Positions 21,971 through 25,224 of a stretch of 25,224 bases of DNA are shown here, one piece after another; position 1 is the first letter of the stretch; every line of letters begins with the position of its first letter. Under the pieces are notes generated by a model, which worked only from the letters and a program-made list of their open reading frames with translations, did no database searches and was not told where the DNA came from. Made by a program: the position numbers and the translations under genes. This DNA is from CAYLHB01 sp041908795. Lineage in GTDB: Bacteria; Patescibacteriota; Minisyncoccia; Phycocordibacterales; UBA12088. The stretch is from positions 1 to 25,224 of the forward strand of contig JAYRER010000006.1 of the NCBI GenBank assembly GCA_041908795.1, written 5' to 3'.

Positions 21971-24900
21971 CTACCGCCGCATACCTTCCATTCCCTTTGC
22001 AAGGCGTCTCATGTACTCTACAACATTCATGCCACCACCTTCGGGCAGTTGCTTCTGCAGTCCTGCGCGCAGATACTCACGTCCAAAATCTTGGAGCATA
22101 ACCCGCATGTGTTCAATGTCCGCACGAGCAATACCGTACGACTCCCATGAGGTGGGAATATACCCTGGAGTGGTAACCCGAAGCTCTTCAATGGGAAGGT
22201 TGCGCATGCGCAACCATCCCTCACTCGTCATTCTGCCGTACCCTATTTCGGTAAAAATCCTCCTGCTTAACGCGGCATCGAGTGGGTACTGATACCGAAA
22301 ACCAAGTGCATTCTCACCCGTACGTGGAATATACGCACGTTGTTCAGGAGTACGTACCGGTTGCTCTGGCACGACCTCTTCTTCTGCAAGATTGGGTGGC
22401 GTGGTAGTCTCATTGAGAACAGGTGGGGTGGGTTGAGATACTTCCGTACGTACCGTAGATGGTGGTGAAGGATTTGTTTCTTGTACTCCGGTTGGAGCAA
22501 CAATGTGTTGGCTCTCATTCATGTACCTTGCATCCAATCGCTCCAACACGAGACCAAGCGGAAGCGGTTTGCCGTTCTCGTAAAATACTTCTGTTCCATA
22601 CTTCATAGTCAACTCATGCACCATCTTTATTACGTCTTGCTGTACAGAACCGGGTAGTCCATTCCAGTATGAGGCATCGGGTAGACGTGAACCCGCGGGG
22701 GTGAGGTACTCAAGCGTGGATACGTTCGTTACCTGCAGTCTACTCACCGAGTTCCAGTATGTAGTGAGCGTGGGTGACGAACTTTTGTAATGCATGGATT
22801 CCAAAACCCTGTTTGCTGAACTCACCCCATACCCATTCGGGCGTTCGAAGGGAACCTGTCTTCCCGCATAGGGATTTGAGGGTCTCGCCACTGGTTCGGG
22901 AACCGTGCCCCCGCGTGACGGCTTCGCTTCAATGACGGGAGGTTGGCTACCTGTTCGTACTTGAGCGACACGGTCAATGTGTTTCTCCAGCTCCACATCG
23001 TTCGGCAACTTTATTGTGTACCTCCCTCCCTCTGGAACGAGATTCGGGTTGTTGCGCATGATACCGAGATCCTTTGCATACGCGGGGTCTGCCTTTGCGA
23101 GTTTTATCTGCTCGTCGGTAATGCGCCACACTACCGCTTGACGCACATCCTTGGGAAGGTCGGGTTTTTGCTTCTCAAGCCATTGGTCAATCTCGCGTGA
23201 AATACTCGACCCATGCTCGTACGTACCTGTAAGTGCCCTAGGCTCACCACTCTCAACAACGACAGAAGTACCGCCTGTAGTCGCAGGAGGTGGCACCACT
23301 GATGCCGACACGACTTTCGTATCACCACCTATGGTGACATCAAACTCACCTACTCCCGTAGCGACAGCGGGTCCATTTTTCAACGTACCCGGAATCACAT
23401 CTCCGCTCGGATGGAATGCGTGCGCCTCAAGTTCAGGACCGTGAGCTATTTCAGGTGGTGCATAGGGTTCCACATCCGACTCGGGTGCCTTAAGCGAAGA
23501 AGTGGGGTCAAGGAGACCGCCCGGGGCAAGCATTGTTGTTGTGGTCATGCCCGCCGCAAAAGCCGTCAAGAGGGTGGCGCGGCGCGTCCATGCTCTTCCC
23601 GATGCCGCTTTCATGCGAGCATCCATGAGTTTTTGTAAGGTGTCTTTTGCATTGTAGAATGTGGCACTTTTGTTTGCCTCGACAATACGCTTCGCTTCTT
23701 TGTCTTCCACCATAGACGTACCTACATGCATCACCCCGGCTGCTGCCGAGAGGCCCACGGTCATACCTAGGAGCCGCCTGGTGAGAAGCGCCGAAAACGC
23801 TGCTCCTGTGAGCATGCTTCCCGCGAGTGCTCCTAGTGCAGGAACCACTCCATATCGTACGTACCTTGGCTGTGCTCTATAAAACTCTGTCACGTGTTGC
23901 ATAAGCATGAGGAGCGCTCCTTTTGGGGGCACCGACTCCTGCGCCTCCTTCAGCTTCATGAGCCACTGATTGTCGGCATCGAGCGCACGCTTGTATATCC
24001 GCTCGTAGCGATTCGTGACATCCTTAATTTTTTCAATTCCTGGCTTTTCGGTTGCTATACCTTCCCTAAAGGTACTGCGTTCAGTTGCACGGTCCCCCAT
24101 AGCCTTAAACAGGGCGTCACTGGCGTCAAGATAGGATACTTGTCGCTGTTCATATTCACTTTGTGCTTTACGGTACGCATCTGCACCCGTTCCCAAAAAC
24201 TTCCCTACCCGTTGCGCAAGCGACATTGAAGCACGCACATCCAATACATTTGCCTGCGCCATCTCCAACTGTTTCTTCGCTTCGTTATAAGCAGTTTTTA
24301 GTGGGAGCAAGTGATCTGTATATTTCTGCAGACCCTCCTGTTCAGAAGCACGCGCGATGACTTTTTCATCTGTAGGTGGTATAGAGTCTTTCGGTAGAGA
24401 ATCTTGGAGTCGTACCTGCATAGGCGCGTCTTGATCTTGTTTCCCATGCACACCTTCCATGTTTCCAAAACCAAACATACCCTGATCTCGCCAATACTTC
24501 TCACCTTCCTCAGTCCCACCACTGCTAGGTGGTGCGGGCGTTGCGATTGGTTGCGTGGGTGCAGGGTCAGTCGCTCGGTTTTTTTGTGCGACAGCACGTT
24601 CCAACCGCTCTATGAGCTTGGGAAATCCTACAAACTTATTACTCCGCACCCCTCGCTTGAGTTCTGATTCAACTATCGGTGACCACAAAAGGTACTGTTT
24701 CCAGTCCACACTCTCTCTGTCAATAGTATCACTCACATTAAGTGCACGAGTGATAAGATTGCGAAACAAAGCATGCGCCTTTCGTGACTCCTCTATGTTC
24801 TCAGTCCTCCCATTTTGATTTTTGATTTTTTGTTCTTCACGTTTTTTACCCCGTTGCCCTCGTTTACGTATAAATTCTTTTTGATCTATAATGACATTCT

Positions 24901-25159
24901 CATTCTTGTCACCCCCCTCCGCTCCACCTTCAGGCACATCAGTATCCACCTCTGCAGATTGAGGTACATCGGACGAGTGCTCCGCCGGTGGACGTTTGAT
25001 GTCCTCTGGTATTTCCGCTCTATTTACCAGTTGCTCAAGTTTCCCCTTTACTTCACCCGAAAGAAGGTCTCCGAGAGGAGCGGTTGCCACACCGTCTCCG
25101 TTTCGGGGTGGAGGAGGTGTGGAGGTGGTATTAGAAGCTACAGGGTGCTCAGGACTCAT
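21971..25159 (-). CDS. Giant uncharacterised membrane protein (1062 residues)
   Basis: Residues 1-120 are disordered and charged, with a Lys/Arg/Glu-rich stretch (about 95-115). Residues about 270-410 are helical and probably coiled coil. Three hydrophobic segments follow: about 433-460 (VVPALGALAGSMLTGAAF), 463-482 (LLGMTVGLSAAAGVMHVG) and 527-548 (ATLLTAFAAGMTTTTMLAPG). The remaining 500 residues are Pro/Thr-rich with small folded parts. Residues 651-720 (SISREIDQWLEKQKPDLPKD to NLVPEGGRYTIKLP) resemble the loosely LysM-like modules of other CPR envelope proteins. The C-terminus repeats a helical module (ALSRRIFTEIGYGRMTSEGW). There is no N-terminal signal peptide. Likely spans the membrane with a large outer domain; function unknown. 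Confidence 0.85.
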   Translation of the reverse strand: MSPEHPVASNTTSTPPPPRNGDGVATAPLGDLLSGEVKGKLEQLVNRAEIPEDIKRPPAEHSSDVPQSAEVDTDVPEGGAEGGDKNENVIIDQKEFIRKRGQRGKKREEQKIKNQNGRTENIEESRKAHALFRNLITRALNVSDTIDRESVDWKQYLLWSPIVESELKRGVRSNKFVGFPKLIERLERAVAQKNRATDPAPTQPIATPAPPSSGGTEEGEKYWRDQGMFGFGNMEGVHGKQDQDAPMQVRLQDSLPKDSIPPTDEKVIARASEQEGLQKYTDHLLPLKTAYNEAKKQLEMAQANVLDVRASMSLAQRVGKFLGTGADAYRKAQSEYEQRQVSYLDASDALFKAMGDRATERSTFREGIATEKPGIEKIKDVTNRYERIYKRALDADNQWLMKLKEAQESVPPKGALLMLMQHVTEFYRAQPRYVRYGVVPALGALAGSMLTGAAFSALLTRRLLGMTVGLSAAAGVMHVGTSMVEDKEAKRIVEANKSATFYNAKDTLQKLMDARMKAASGRAWTRRATLLTAFAAGMTTTTMLAPGGLLDPTSSLKAPESDVEPYAPPEIAHGPELEAHAFHPSGDVIPGTLKNGPAVATGVGEFDVTIGGDTKVVSASVVPPPATTGGTSVVVESGEPRALTGTYEHGSSISREIDQWLEKQKPDLPKDVRQAVVWRITDEQIKLAKADPAYAKDLGIMRNNPNLVPEGGRYTIKLPNDVELEKHIDRVAQVRTGSQPPVIEAKPSRGGTVPEPVARPSNPYAGRQVPFERPNGYGVSSANRVLESMHYKSSSPTLTTYWNSVSRLQVTNVSTLEYLTPAGSRLPDASYWNGLPGSVQQDVIKMVHELTMKYGTEVFYENGKPLPLGLVLERLDARYMNESQHIVAPTGVQETNPSPPSTVRTEVSQPTPPVLNETTTPPNLAEEEVVPEQPVRTPEQRAYIPRTGENALGFRYQYPLDAALSRRIFTEIGYGRMTSEGWLRMRNLPIEELRVTTPGYIPTSWESYGIARADIEHMRVMLQDFGREYLRAGLQKQLPEGGGMNVVEYMRRLAKGMEGMRR

Positions 25160-25165
25160 AAAGAT

Positions 25166-25194
25166 ATTATACCATATAATGGTAAGTATTGCAA
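25166..25194 (-). promoter_or_regulatory. Strong promoter of the giant membrane protein, leaderless
   Basis: On the minus strand TTGCAA (25194-25189), a 17-nt spacer and consensus TATAAT (25171-25166), then 6 nt (ATCTTT) and the ATG at 25159. No ribosome binding site could fit. Confidence 0.75.
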
Positions 25195-25224
25195 CCTACC
25201 AAAGGTTGACATGTCTCACCTGAA

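Overview
The window looks like a piece of a Patescibacteria (Candidate Phyla Radiation, probably Parcubacteria-type) chromosome. This is inferred, not proven, from several signs. There is a huge secreted beta-helix/PKD/LamG protein ending in a Cys-containing Ig-like module. There is a very large uncharacterised membrane protein next to a small acidic helical protein, and a HerA/TraG-like ATPase with no conjugation genes around it. The ATP synthase subunits are shortened, and genes are closely packed with little Shine-Dalgarno use. TGA is used as a stop (FabD-like gene, murA), so the UGA-recoding CPR lineages are unlikely. Almost all genes lie on the minus strand.

Layout from left to right. 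(1) 1-2988: 3'-truncated secreted protein. (2) 3255-4223: FabD-like acyltransferase. (3) 4320-4969: two small divergent genes around a near-perfect sigma-70 promoter with an overlapping palindrome; the plus-strand one is frameshifted. (4) 5033-5632: HD-domain phosphohydrolase. (5) 5656-12012: complete F1Fo ATP synthase operon, transcribed atpB-E-F-H-A-G-D-C, with structured spacers and a possible antisense RNA between atpA and atpG. (6) 12343-12728: tRNA-Ala(CGC), a structured spacer carrying an inverted copy of the tRNA 3' end, then tRNA-Pro(GGG) and tRNA-Pro(CGG). (7) 12751-14094: NhaP/CPA1-type antiporter. (8) 14178-16988: HerA/TraG-like ATPase. (9) 17221-18231 mreB, divergent from 18370-19683 murA, which is followed by a PriA-like gene (19715-21601). 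(10) 21608-25159: a small acidic protein and a 1062-residue membrane protein.

How the genes fit together: ATP synthase with a proton-type c subunit plus the cation/proton antiporter would couple and balance the proton gradient. MreB and MurA serve cell shape and peptidoglycan synthesis. The PriA-like protein belongs to replication restart but has lost its helicase motifs. The secreted and membrane giants are probably envelope or surface proteins.

The most striking signals are: a repeated promoter design in which a -10 hexamer sits exactly 6 nt before the start codon, implying leaderless mRNAs (six genes); the ATPase-dead PriA; the inverted copy of the tRNA-Ala 3' half; and the plus-strand terminator and promoter buried in the minus-strand atp operon.
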